Source: Nocardioides aurantiacus (GTDB lineage Bacteria > Actinomycetota > Actinomycetes > Propionibacteriales > Nocardioidaceae). From it: 64,000 bases of DNA. The stretch spans positions 1,240,001 through 1,304,000 of the forward strand of contig NZ_RKHO01000001.1 in NCBI RefSeq assembly GCF_003752505.1. The letters are read 5' to 3'. Below the pieces are notes generated by a model. That model had not been told where the DNA came from and did not search any database. It saw nothing but the letters and a program-made list of their open reading frames with translations. The translations under genes and the position numbers were made by a program. This document shows, piece by piece, positions 17,918 through 28,297 of this stretch. The first letter of the stretch is position 1. Every line of letters begins with the position of its first letter.

Positions 17918-19063
17918 TCAGGAGGGCGAGACCCGCAGCACCCTGTCGTTGCTGCCGTTGGCCGTGGTGACCAGCAGGTCCCCGCCCGGGAGGGGCGTCA
18001 CCGAGCGCAGCCGGCCGTAGCTCCTCAGGACCGACGGGGTCGTGGTGCGGACGAGCCTGCCGCTGCTGTCGAAGGTCATGAAGATCATCCGCTGGCCCTT
18101 GAGCGCGGCGACGGCGAGGGTGCCGTCGTAGGACCCCCAGCGCGACCCCGAGACCCATGCGGCGCCGGAGGTGGCCACGGTCGGCGAACCGGAACGCCAT
18201 CGGGCGGCTCGCTGGGCACCGGGGAGCCGGTGGTCGGTCATGGGCTTGCTCTCGTCGTAACCCGGGGTCGGCTGCCAGCCGTGGTCGCCCCGCTCCACCA
18301 GGCGGTTGACCTCGTCGTCCCGGGTCGTGCCGTGCTCGACCGACCACAGCGAGTCGTCGCGCCGCTGGGCGAGGCCCTGCACGTTGCGGTGGCCGTAGGA
18401 GTAGACGTAGCGCGCCGTGCGGGAGCTGCTGGTGATGAACGGGTTGTCGCGCCACGGCTTGCCCGTCAGGCGGTCCAGCCGCAGGACCTTGCCACCCAGG
18501 CTGGTGCGGTCGCGGGGGTTCTTGCCGATCGCGGCGTCACCGGTGCCGACGAGGAGGGTCCCGCCGCGGGTGACCAGCAGGCGGCAGCCGCCGTGACGAC
18601 CCGAGGTGGCCGGGATGCCGGTGAGGAGCGCGCCGGAGGAGGTCGCTGCGAGGCCGTCGGCCGACAGCGTCCAGGCCATCACCCGCACGTCGTGGCCGCC
18701 GCCGCTGCGGAAGCCGCCCTGGCAGGTGTAGAACCGGCGGTTGGAGCTGAACGCGGGGTCGACCTCGAGGCCCATCAGACCGGTCTCGCCGGCGGCCCAC
18801 ACCGTGCTGGAGGCGTAGCTCACGGGCCGCGCCCTGCCGCCCTCGACCAGGAGCAGCCGCTTGGTGGCCCGCTCGGTGACCAGCACCGGGCCGTCGGGCA
18901 GGGGGTGGGCGTCCCACGGCAGCGCCAGGCCCGACGCGACCGTGGTCACCGTCAGGGTCGGAGCGGCAGCCGTGGCCGGCGCGGTCGCGCCCAGTCGTGG
19001 CGGCAGCAGGGAGGCGGTGAGGGCGGCAGCCACCAGCAGGGCCACGAGGAGCGGTCGGCGCAT
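17918..19063 (-). CDS. Secreted PQQ-dependent sugar dehydrogenase-like protein
   Basis: 381 aa with an N-terminal signal sequence (RRPLLVALLVAAALTASLL, cleavage near ATAAA). The rest is a six-bladed beta-propeller of the glucose/sorbosone dehydrogenase family: ASGLALPWDAHPLPDG, GETGLMGLEVDPAF, GTGDAAIGKNP, YSYGHRNVQGLA and GDHGWQPTPGYDES. Soluble members oxidise aldoses using PQQ, but PQQ biosynthesis genes are not in the window and many homologues have no proven activity. TACCGT lies 6 nt before the ATG, so the mRNA is probably leaderless. Confidence 0.82.
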   Translation of the reverse strand: MRRPLLVALLVAAALTASLLPPRLGATAPATAAAPTLTVTTVASGLALPWDAHPLPDGPVLVTERATKRLLLVEGGRARPVSYASSTVWAAGETGLMGLEVDPAFSSNRRFYTCQGGFRSGGGHDVRVMAWTLSADGLAATSSGALLTGIPATSGRHGGCRLLVTRGGTLLVGTGDAAIGKNPRDRTSLGGKVLRLDRLTGKPWRDNPFITSSSRTARYVYSYGHRNVQGLAQRRDDSLWSVEHGTTRDDEVNRLVERGDHGWQPTPGYDESKPMTDHRLPGAQRAARWRSGSPTVATSGAAWVSGSRWGSYDGTLAVAALKGQRMIFMTFDSSGRLVRTTTPSVLRSYGRLRSVTPLPGGDLLVTTANGSNDRVLRVSPS

Positions 19064-19069
19064 GCGACG

Positions 19070-19075
19070 ACGGTA
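19070..19075 (-). promoter_or_regulatory. -10 box for the sugar dehydrogenase gene (leaderless)
   Basis: TACCGT on the minus strand, 6 nt before the ATG at 19063. Confidence 0.5.
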
Positions 19076-19103
19076 GTGCGCGGCACCGACAGCCGCGACG
19101 GGC

Positions 19104-20405
19104 TCAGGCCATGAATCCCAGGGACGCGGGCGTGACGCCGGGGAAGACGGTCGGCAGCGAGCGGTCGGGGAACCGGCGGGCGAGCACCTCGCCGAGGACC
19201 TGGCGGTAGTCGGTGGTGACCTTGAGGTCGCCCTCGGCGAGCTCGGCGGCACCGAGCCCGGGCCAGCGGCCGTAGTACGTCCCGCCCCTCACCCCGGCGC
19301 CGGCGACGAGCATCATGTTGCCCCAGCCGTGGTCGAAGCCCTGGCTGCCGTTCTCCTGCACCCGGCGGCCGAACTCCGAGATCGTCACGACGGTGACGCG
19401 GCTGCGCAGCGGGCCGAGGTCGGTCAGGAACGCGGCGAGCGACCGGGCCAGGCCGTCGATGCTCGACTGCATGCTGCCCCAGGCGGTGGTGCCGTAGCCG
19501 GTGTGGTAGTCCCAGGCCCCGGCGTCGATGGCGATCACGTCGGTGCCCAGGTCGGCTCGGATCAGCTTGGCGGCGCTCTTCAGCGGCTTGGCGAAGGGGT
19601 CGGCGTTCCAGGCCGTGGGGTAGGCGGTGGTGCTGTCCGCCGTGCCGGCGATGGTGGACCCAGCCGTCCTGGACACGGTCACGGCGTCGGCCGCGCTGCG
19701 GGCGAGGGGACCGGTCGCGCCGGACCACGCCGCAGCGAGGCTGTCGTAGCGGCGGGCGGGGGCGCTGGCGTCGAGCCCCGGCAGGGCGAGGCGGGCGAGG
19801 TCGCTGGTCGCCATCACCGAGCGCTCGCCGGACAGCGCCGTGGTCGGGTAGCTCAGCCCGAGCTGGACGGCGTCCAGGATCCCGCCGGTGGCCGAGCTGG
19901 GCCCCATGCCGATCATCCGGTTGACCCAGCCCGATCGTGCCGCCGAGCCCGGTGCGGCGTCCTCGATCTCCTCGATGGCCGAGAAGTGCGAGCGGTTGGG
20001 GGCGGGCAGCCCGACGGCCTGGATCGCCGCGAGCTCGCCCGTGGCCCAGAACGGCTGCAGGGGCGCCATCTTGGGGTGGAGGCCGAACATCGCGTCGGCG
20101 CAGACGACCTGGTCCTTGGGCACGGCCGTGGTGGGCCGCACCTTGTAGTAGCCCGGGTCGCCGTGGGGGACCACGACGCCCAGGCCGTCGATGCCGCCGC
20201 GCAGGGACAGCACGACGAGGACGTTGCCGCCCTTCGTCCCCGCGTAGCTGGTCTGCATCACGGACTCGCCGAACAGCTGCGTGACGGCCATGGCCCCGCC
20301 GAGGCCGAGGGCCCCCTGCAGGACGCGGCGGCGGGAGGCGCCGGCGCGGGCGAGCTCGGTGCAGCAGTCGTCGCCGACGGCGGCGTGGTGCGGGGAGTGG
20401 GTCAT
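19104..20405 (-). CDS. DUF1501 family secreted protein (Tat substrate)
   Basis: 433 aa. The N-terminus has a twin-arginine signal (SRRRVLQGALGLGGAMAV). Family features are VLVVLSLRGGIDGLGVVVPH, FGLHPKMAPLQPF, RSHFSAIEEIE, VTISEFGRRVQENGSQGFDH and GVRGGTYYGRWPG. The core resembles the alkaline phosphatase/sulfatase fold, and proteins of this family are nearly always paired with DUF1800 proteins, as here (20447-22156, 41 bp away on the same strand). Reaction unknown; activity outside the membrane on a sulfated or phosphorylated polymer is only an inference. Confidence 0.85.
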   Translation of the reverse strand: MTHSPHHAAVGDDCCTELARAGASRRRVLQGALGLGGAMAVTQLFGESVMQTSYAGTKGGNVLVVLSLRGGIDGLGVVVPHGDPGYYKVRPTTAVPKDQVVCADAMFGLHPKMAPLQPFWATGELAAIQAVGLPAPNRSHFSAIEEIEDAAPGSAARSGWVNRMIGMGPSSATGGILDAVQLGLSYPTTALSGERSVMATSDLARLALPGLDASAPARRYDSLAAAWSGATGPLARSAADAVTVSRTAGSTIAGTADSTTAYPTAWNADPFAKPLKSAAKLIRADLGTDVIAIDAGAWDYHTGYGTTAWGSMQSSIDGLARSLAAFLTDLGPLRSRVTVVTISEFGRRVQENGSQGFDHGWGNMMLVAGAGVRGGTYYGRWPGLGAAELAEGDLKVTTDYRQVLGEVLARRFPDRSLPTVFPGVTPASLGFMA

Positions 20406-20446
20406 CGGGATGTCCTCGTGCTCGGTCGTGGGGGTGGGGACGCCAC

Positions 20447-22156
20447 TCAGGGCGCCATGTGGTCCGGGGTGTCGAGCAGCGCCGACGCCAGGACCGGCGC
20501 CATCCACCGGGCGACGGGGTGGTCCTTGGTGACCGCGGCCGTGGCCGAGACGTTCACCGCGCGTCGGGCGGCCTCGTGCAGGCGCGCGTCGGCGGGCTTG
20601 CCGTGCCAGCGCCGGCACAGGTGGTCGACGTAGTCGGTGAAGGTCGTGGACGCCTTGGGCAGCCACGCGTCGTACGCCATGTAGGTGGCCCCCTTGGGCC
20701 ACCAGCCGCCGGCCTGGCTGCGGTGCATGTCGTAGGAGTTGAAGACCCGCGACGTGGATGACCAGGCCGTGCTGCGCAGGGGCGCACCGTCGGGTCGGGG
20801 CCAGGCGAAGAGGCCTGCTCCGCCGTGGTGCCAGTTGGCGTGCTGCGACCACGCGCCCTCGACCGAGGGGGCGGCGGTCACGTCGACCTGGAGCACCCGC
20901 GCGGTGGCGACCATGTCGTCGACGGGCGGCCGCACCTTGGCCCCGGTCGAGGCCGCGAACTCCGGGTGGGCCGAGAGCGCCGTCAGCATCGCGGCGACGG
21001 AGGTGTCGTGGGAGAGGTAGGCCTGGGCGAGGGTCTCGACGAGACCGGCCGAGGGGGTGTCGGAGACGAGGTACGTCGCCAGCTTGGTGGCGAGGTTGCG
21101 GGCCGTCGCGGGGTGGCGGGCCAGGTGGCGCAGGTAGGCCTCGGTCACCGCGCGCCCGTCGCTGGCGGAGTTGGTGTGGGTGAACCCCAGCACGCTGACC
21201 GGACCCGTCGTGTGGGCGGCGGTCTTGTAGTAGTCCTCGAAGCTCTCGCCCCAGTCGACGGTGTAGCCCGAGAGGATCTTCGCGGAGTCCTTGACCATCG
21301 CCTCGGTGTAACCGGCCTCGCGTCCCACGGTGTGGATCTCGAGCAGCTCGCGGCCCTGGTTCTCGTTGGGCTTGTCGCGGACGTTCTTCCAGTTGTCGAG
21401 GTAGAGCCGCATCGCGGGGTGCAGCGCGGTGGCGAGCAGCAGGTCCTCGAAGCGGCCCAGCGCGTGCGTGCGCAGCGTGGCGTCGTAGTCGACGCGGTGG
21501 ATCCACGCCCGGTCGTGGTTGGCCGGGATGTGCAGCGCGTTGCCCCAGAAGTCGACCATCTTCTCCAGCACGGTCCGCTCGGAGTAGACGCGGCGCAGCA
21601 TCGACCAGTTGCCCAGCTCGTGGGCGTAGACCCAGCCGCCCTTGACCTGGTCGACCTGCTTGCGCCACCGCTCGGCCGGCGTGTCCTCCAGCAGCGAGGC
21701 GAACCAGCCGTCGACGACCGCGACCTTGGGGTGCTCCACGATCCGCGACGGCTCGAGCTGGGCGGCCAGCCACTGCTCGGGGGTGCCCACGGAGCGCAGC
21801 TGGGCCAGGGCCCGCTGGGAGAAGCCGGTGCCGAGGCGGTTGAGGAACAGGCGCTCCCGGGCGCTGGCGCTGGCGGTCGCGCTCATCGCCGGCGTCTGCA
21901 CCAGCGGCACCGGGGCCCCGGGCTCGACGGTGGGCGTCGGGGCGCTGGGCGAGGGGCTCGCGGGGGTGGTGGGCGAGGGGGAGGGGGAGGGGGAGGGGAC
22001 CGTGCTCGGTGCGGGCGAGGGCTTCGGCGTCGGCGTCGGAGTCGGCTTGGGCGTCGGCTTGGGTGTCGGCTTCGGTGTGGACTTGACGACGACCGGCTTC
22101 TTGACGACCTTGCGACGACGCTTGCGGCGTCGCTTGCGGGTGGAGATGAGCGCCAT
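20447..22156 (-). CDS. DUF1800 family protein with polybasic and Pro/Thr-Ser linker N-terminus
   Basis: 569 aa. Residues 1-25 are highly basic (RKRRRKRRRKVVKK), 26-80 a PTPKPT/PSPSPS low-complexity linker, and about 100-560 the helical DUF1800 domain (FLNRLGTGFSQRALAQL, VDFWGNALHIPANHD, NQGRELLEIHTVG, KLATYLVSDTP, ATARVLQVDV). No classical signal peptide is visible, which is odd for a protein paired with a Tat-exported DUF1501 partner. The two may be exported together, or the true N-terminus may differ. The first gene of the pair, with an AT-richer promoter region upstream (22231-22270). Confidence 0.82.
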   Translation of the reverse strand: MALISTRKRRRKRRRKVVKKPVVVKSTPKPTPKPTPKPTPTPTPKPSPAPSTVPSPSPSPSPTTPASPSPSAPTPTVEPGAPVPLVQTPAMSATASASARERLFLNRLGTGFSQRALAQLRSVGTPEQWLAAQLEPSRIVEHPKVAVVDGWFASLLEDTPAERWRKQVDQVKGGWVYAHELGNWSMLRRVYSERTVLEKMVDFWGNALHIPANHDRAWIHRVDYDATLRTHALGRFEDLLLATALHPAMRLYLDNWKNVRDKPNENQGRELLEIHTVGREAGYTEAMVKDSAKILSGYTVDWGESFEDYYKTAAHTTGPVSVLGFTHTNSASDGRAVTEAYLRHLARHPATARNLATKLATYLVSDTPSAGLVETLAQAYLSHDTSVAAMLTALSAHPEFAASTGAKVRPPVDDMVATARVLQVDVTAAPSVEGAWSQHANWHHGGAGLFAWPRPDGAPLRSTAWSSTSRVFNSYDMHRSQAGGWWPKGATYMAYDAWLPKASTTFTDYVDHLCRRWHGKPADARLHEAARRAVNVSATAAVTKDHPVARWMAPVLASALLDTPDHMAP

Positions 22157-22303
22157 GGCCGATTCCTCGAGTTCCTGCGGGACCGACGACGGCGGGAGCC
22201 GTCGTGGTCGCCAGTCTCACCCGGGAAACGGATCTAAGTCTCGAAAACCTCGAAACGCCCTAAATCGGACACGTGTACGGAGGGATCCGTCCTGGCCGTT
22301 CGC

Positions 22304-23179
22304 TCAGAAGGTGTGCTCGGCCGCCGGGAAGGCGCCGCTGCGGACCTCGTCGGCGTAGCTGCGAGCCGCCTCGGAGAGCACGCCGCGGAGGTCGGCGTAC
22401 TGCTTGACGAAGCGAGCCATCCGGCCGCCCCGCAGGCCGAAGGCGTCCTGCCAGACCAGCACCTGGCCGTCGCAGCCGGCGCCGGCACCGATGCCGATGG
22501 TGGGGATGGACAGCTCGGCCGTCACCTGGGCCGCGACGTCGCCGGGCACCATCTCCATCACCACCGCGAACGCGCCGGCGGCCTCCACGGCCCGGGCGTC
22601 GGCGAGGACCCGGTCGGCGGTCTCGCCGCGACCTTGGACGCGGTAGCCGCCGAGCGCGTGCTCGCTCTGCGGGGTGAAGCCGATGTGGGCCATCACCGGG
22701 ACGCCGCCCCGGGCCAGCAGCTCGATCTGCGGAGCCATCTCGACGCCGCCCTCGAGCTTGACGGCGTGGGCGCCGCCCTCCTTCATGAACCGCACCGCGG
22801 TGTCGTAGGCCTGCTCCGCCGAGCGCTGGTAGGAGCCGAAGGGGAGATCGCCCACCACCAGCGAGCGCCGCGTCGAGCGCGAGACGGCCCGGGTCAGCGG
22901 GAGCAGCTCGTCGACGGTGATCGGGAGCGAGGTCTCGTTGCCGAGCACGTTGTTGGAGGCGCTGTCGCCCACGAGCAGGACCTCGATGCCGGCCTCGTCG
23001 AAGACCTCCGCGGTGTACATGTCGTACGCCGTCAGCATCGCGAACCGCTCTCCGCGCTGCTTGAGCTCCCGCAGGTGCTGGGTGCGGACCCGGCGCACGG
23101 GCGCGGACCCGCCCGGGGAGGCGGTCGAGGAGCCGGCTGCGGCCCCGGTGCCGTACGGCGGTGCGGTCTCGTCGCTCAT
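22304..23179 (-). CDS. panB: 3-methyl-2-oxobutanoate hydroxymethyltransferase (PanB)
   Basis: 291 aa, the first committed enzyme of pantothenate/CoA synthesis: adds a hydroxymethyl group from methylene-THF to 2-oxoisovalerate to give ketopantoate. Conserved blocks are [75 protein letters not shown] and [20 protein letters not shown]. An N-terminal tail of about 25 residues rich in Gly/Ser/Ala precedes the domain. ATG at 23179 is preceded by TAGCGT plus 7 nt. Divergent from nadE. Confidence 0.95.
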   Translation of the reverse strand: MSDETAPPYGTGAAAGSSTASPGGSAPVRRVRTQHLRELKQRGERFAMLTAYDMYTAEVFDEAGIEVLLVGDSASNNVLGNETSLPITVDELLPLTRAVSRSTRRSLVVGDLPFGSYQRSAEQAYDTAVRFMKEGGAHAVKLEGGVEMAPQIELLARGGVPVMAHIGFTPQSEHALGGYRVQGRGETADRVLADARAVEAAGAFAVVMEMVPGDVAAQVTAELSIPTIGIGAGAGCDGQVLVWQDAFGLRGGRMARFVKQYADLRGVLSEAARSYADEVRSGAFPAAEHTF

Positions 23180-23186
23180 GACGATC

Positions 23187-23192
23187 ACGCTA
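23187..23192 (-). promoter_or_regulatory. -10 box for panB (leaderless)
   Basis: TAGCGT on the minus strand, 7 nt before the ATG at 23179. Confidence 0.5.
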
Positions 23193-23249
23193 GCCCCCGG
23201 GCGACCCCGACGGTCCAGGCCCGGGGAGGTGTTCTGCGACACTGCCGAC

Positions 23250-25294
<2,045 letters not shown>

Positions 25295-25298
<4 letters not shown>

Positions 25299-26065
25299 GC
25301 GGGTCGCAGCCGACGGCGCGACGGCCGCGGGTCCTCGTCGTCGAGCACGAGGCCGGGGCGCCGGCCGCGCTGCTGGGGGAGTGGCTGGTCGAGGCCGGCG
25401 CCGAGCTCGACGTGCGCCGGCCGTACGCCGGTGACGCGCTGCCCGTCGACCTGGCCGGTCACGACGCGCTGCTCGTGCTGGGCGGCTCGATGGGCGCCCA
25501 CGACGACGCCGACCACGCCTGGCTGGCGCCGACCAAGCAGCTGGTCCGCGAGGCGGCGGGACGGGCCGTGCCGGGGGTCGGCGTGTGCCTGGGCCACCAG
25601 CTCGCCGCCGCCGCGCTGGGCGGGCGCTCGGCCCCCAACCCCGCCGGGCAGCAGCTCGGCCTGCTCGACGTCGGCTGGACCGCCGCGGCCGCCGACGACC
25701 CGCTGCTCTCCGCGGTGGCGCACGGCCCGGCCCGGGGGCTGCACTTCAACGACGACGTCGTGGTGGGGCAGCCCGACGGCGTCGTGGTGCTGGCCACCGC
25801 GCCCGGCGGCGAGCTGCAGGCGGCCCGTCTCGCCCCGACGGTGTGGGGCGTGCAGCTGCACCCCGAGGTCGACGCCGCGATCGTGGCCACCTGGGCCGCC
25901 GAGGACCCCGACCGCCACGCCGAGGGCGACGTGGCCCGGCTGCTGGCCGAGCTCGACGCGGCCCGCGGCGAGCTCGACCGCACCTGGCGCCCGCTGGCGG
26001 TGCGGCTGGTGCAGCTGGCGCGCGCCGCGGCCCCGTCGGACCGTCCCGCGGACGGGGAGCACTAG
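25295..26065 (+). CDS. Class I glutamine amidotransferase
   Basis: 256 aa GATase1 domain. The nucleophilic cysteine is in the elbow GVGVCLGHQLAAAALGG (about residue 97), and the His-Glu pair in WGVQLHPEVD (about 190). It releases ammonia from, or hydrolyses, a gamma-glutamyl amide. GMP-synthase-like GATase1 proteins next to glutamine synthetase paralogues can act as gamma-glutamyl-amine hydrolases (known for some families), which is one possibility here. The GTG start overlaps the nadE stop by 4 bp, and its own stop TAG at 26063 begins the -10 box of glnA2. Confidence 0.85.
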
Positions 26066-26068
26066 GCT
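26063..26068 (+). promoter_or_regulatory. -10 box for glnA2 (leaderless), contains upstream stop codon
   Basis: TAGGCT, 6 nt before the ATG at 26075. Its first three bases are the stop codon of the amidotransferase gene. Confidence 0.5.
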
Positions 26069-26074
26069 CGCCCC

Positions 26075-27412
26075 ATGGGCAAGCAGGAAGACTTCGTGCT
26101 CCGGGCACTCGAGGAGCGCGACGTCCGCTTCGTGCGGCTGTGGTTCACCGACGTGCTGGGCTACCTCAAGTCGGTGTCGGTCGCGCCCGCGGAGCTCGAG
26201 GGCGCGTTCGACGAGGGCATCGGCTTCGACGGCTCGGCCATCGAGGGCTTCACCCGGGTGACCGAGGCCGACATGCTGGCCCACCCCGACCCGACGACGT
26301 TCCAGCTGCTGCCCTGGCGCGGCGAGGGGCCCTCGACCGCCCGGATGTTCTGCGACATCGGGATGCCCGACGGCTCCCCGTCGTACGCCGACCCGCGGTT
26401 CGTGCTCAAGCGCACCCTCCAGCAGGCGGCCGACAAGGGCTTCACCTTCTACACCCACCCCGAGATCGAGTTCTACCTCTTCTCCGGCCGTCCCGGCCTG
26501 GGCGAGGAGCCGGTGCCGGTCGACCGCAGCGGCTACTTCGACCACACCGCGCAGTCGCGGGGCGCCGACTTCCGCCGCGAGGCGATCTCGATGCTGGAGT
26601 CGATGGGCATCTCGGTGGAGTTCAGCCACCACGAGGGCGGCCCGGGCCAGCAGGAGATCGACCTGCGGTACGCCGACGCGCTGTCCACCGCCGACAACAT
26701 CATGACCTTCCGCACCGTGGTGCGGGAGGTGGCGCTGAGCCAGGGGATCTGGGCCAGCTTCATGCCCAAGCCGTTCACCACCCACCCCGGCTCGGGGATG
26801 CACACCCACGTGTCGCTCTTCGAGGGCGACACCAACGCGTTCTTCGAGGCCGGCGCGGAGTACCAGCTGTCGCGGACCGCGCGGCACTTCATCGCGGGCC
26901 TGCTCAAGCACGCCAGCGAGATCACCGTGCTGACCAACCAGTGGGTCAACTCCTACAAGCGGCTCATCGGCGGCAGCGAGGCCCCGTCGTACATCTCGTG
27001 GGGGCACAACAACCGCTCCGCGATGGTGCGGGTGCCGATGTACAAGCCCAACAAGGCGCAGTCGACCCGCATCGAGCTGCGCAGCATCGACGCGGCCTGC
27101 AACCCCTACCTCGCCTTCGCGGTCATCCTCGCGGCCGGCATGAAGGGCATCGAGGAGGAGTACGAGCTCCCGCGCGAGGCCGAGGACAACGTCTGGTCGC
27201 TCAACGACCGCGAGCGCAAGGCGCTCGGGCTCGAGCAGCTGCCCAAGAACCTCCACGACGCCATCAAGATCGCCGAGGACTCCGAGCTCCTCGCCGAGAC
27301 GCTCGGCGAGCACGTCTACGAGTTCTTCCTCCGCAACAAGCGTGCGGAGTGGGAGGAGTACCGCGGCCAGGTCTCCGCCTTCGAGCGCGACCGGATGCTG
27401 CCGGTCATCTGA
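26075..27412 (+). CDS. glnA2: Glutamine synthetase type I paralogue (GlnA2-like)
   Basis: 445 aa, glutamine synthetase fold. The loops are intact: IGFDGSAIEGF (Asp loop), HPEIEFYLF (metal glutamates), HHEGGPGQQEIDLRYADAL, MPKPFTTHPGSGMHTHVSLF (ATP/metal), NSYKRLIGGSEAPSYISWG and NNRSAMVRVP. It is shorter than the 472-aa GlnA1 elsewhere in the window. A tyrosine at about residue 363 (EEEYELP) aligns with the adenylylation loop, but modification cannot be inferred from this alone. Its place near glnE matches mycobacterial glnA2. Paralogues of this type can also ligate glutamate to other amines, so glutamine synthesis is not certain. Confidence 0.88.
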   Translation: MGKQEDFVLRALEERDVRFVRLWFTDVLGYLKSVSVAPAELEGAFDEGIGFDGSAIEGFTRVTEADMLAHPDPTTFQLLPWRGEGPSTARMFCDIGMPDGSPSYADPRFVLKRTLQQAADKGFTFYTHPEIEFYLFSGRPGLGEEPVPVDRSGYFDHTAQSRGADFRREAISMLESMGISVEFSHHEGGPGQQEIDLRYADALSTADNIMTFRTVVREVALSQGIWASFMPKPFTTHPGSGMHTHVSLFEGDTNAFFEAGAEYQLSRTARHFIAGLLKHASEITVLTNQWVNSYKRLIGGSEAPSYISWGHNNRSAMVRVPMYKPNKAQSTRIELRSIDAACNPYLAFAVILAAGMKGIEEEYELPREAEDNVWSLNDRERKALGLEQLPKNLHDAIKIAEDSELLAETLGEHVYEFFLRNKRAEWEEYRGQVSAFERDRMLPVI

Positions 27413-27497
27413 CCACGTCGGGAACCCGCCGACGCCCGGGTCGACCTGAGTACGAGTACGCATGCGGCGGACCGGTGCACGCCGCGAGGGTGGGGGC

Positions 27498-27887
27498 ATG
27501 ACCTCGCGAGAGACCCACGTCACCGGCCACGCCGTCAGCAGCCTCGACCTGCCGGACGGCGCCGAGGCCGACCTGCGCCTGGCGGGCGAGGCGGTGACCG
27601 TGACGGTGCGCGGCGAGCTCGACCTGCACACCGCGTCCTGCCTGCGCCAGACGCTCCAGGCCGCGGTCGCCGAGGAGGCCGACCTGGTGCTGGTGCACCT
27701 CGACGAGGTCACCTTCATGGACTCCACCGCCCTGGGCGTGCTCGTGGGCGCCTGGAAGGCCCAGACCGCGCACGGTCGCCGGCTCGAGGTGGTCTGCAGC
27801 CGTCCCGAGCCGCTGAAGCTGCTGCGGCTGACCGGGCTCGACGGTGTCCTGGTGGTCCACCCGGGCGCCCCCGCGGTGCGGTCGTGA
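27498..27887 (+). CDS. STAS-domain protein (anti-sigma factor antagonist-like)
   Basis: 129 aa. A STAS domain covers most of the protein: VTVRGELDLHTASCLRQTLQ, the phospho-acceptor region VTFMDSTALGVLVGAWK (serine about residue 77), and LLRLTGLDGVLVVHP. Such proteins bind anti-sigma kinases when unphosphorylated and thereby free a sigma factor (known for SpoIIAA/RsbV). No anti-sigma kinase or sigma factor gene is adjacent, so the partner is elsewhere. ATG at 27498 follows a GAGGGTGGGGG purine tract. The next gene overlaps by 4 bp. Confidence 0.85.
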   Translation: MTSRETHVTGHAVSSLDLPDGAEADLRLAGEAVTVTVRGELDLHTASCLRQTLQAAVAEEADLVLVHLDEVTFMDSTALGVLVGAWKAQTAHGRRLEVVCSRPEPLKLLRLTGLDGVLVVHPGAPAVRS

Positions 27888-28288
27888 GCGTGACGCGCCA
27901 CCGCTGGTTGGTGCCGAGCGCCGGCGGCAGTGCGGTCGTCTGCGGCGCGGTGCTGCTCGGCGTCTCGTCCTGGGCGGGTGGCCGGTCCGAGCAGGTGGGC
28001 GGGATGGAGGCGACGGGCTACGGGTACGCCGCGCTCTTCGCAGGGCTGGCCGGCCTGCCGACGCTGCTGCTGGGCGGCCTGGCCCTGCTCCTCCTGCGCC
28101 GCCCGCGCGCGGCCGGCAACCTGTCGTTGCTGGCCGGGCTGCTGGTGCTGTTCGGCGGCGGCGCCGGCATGGGCACGCTGCACGTCGTGCTCGGGTGGGC
28201 CACCGTCGCGGTCGGCGTCGCGGTGATGACGCTGGGCGTGGCCGCCACGACGTTCGCGGCCACCCCGGGGGCTCGCGGGACGCGGTAG
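27884..28288 (+). CDS. Four-helix membrane protein of unknown function
   Basis: 134 aa with four hydrophobic segments (SAVVCGAVLLGVSSWAG, YAALFAGLAGLPTLLLGGLA, LSLLAGLLVLFGGGAG, VVLGWATVAVGVAVMTLG). The GTG start overlaps the STAS gene stop (GTGA), so the two are co-translated, suggesting a functional link between the membrane protein and the STAS regulator. The stop TAG at 28286 forms the start of the glnE -10 box. Confidence 0.65.
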   Translation: MSVTRHRWLVPSAGGSAVVCGAVLLGVSSWAGGRSEQVGGMEATGYGYAALFAGLAGLPTLLLGGLALLLLRRPRAAGNLSLLAGLLVLFGGGAGMGTLHVVLGWATVAVGVAVMTLGVAATTFAATPGARGTR

Positions 28289-28291
28289 GTT
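28286..28291 (+). promoter_or_regulatory. -10 box for glnE (leaderless), contains upstream stop codon
   Basis: TAGGTT, 6 nt before the GTG at 28298. The first three bases are the stop codon of the preceding membrane protein gene. Confidence 0.5.
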
Positions 28292-28297
28292 CGGCAG

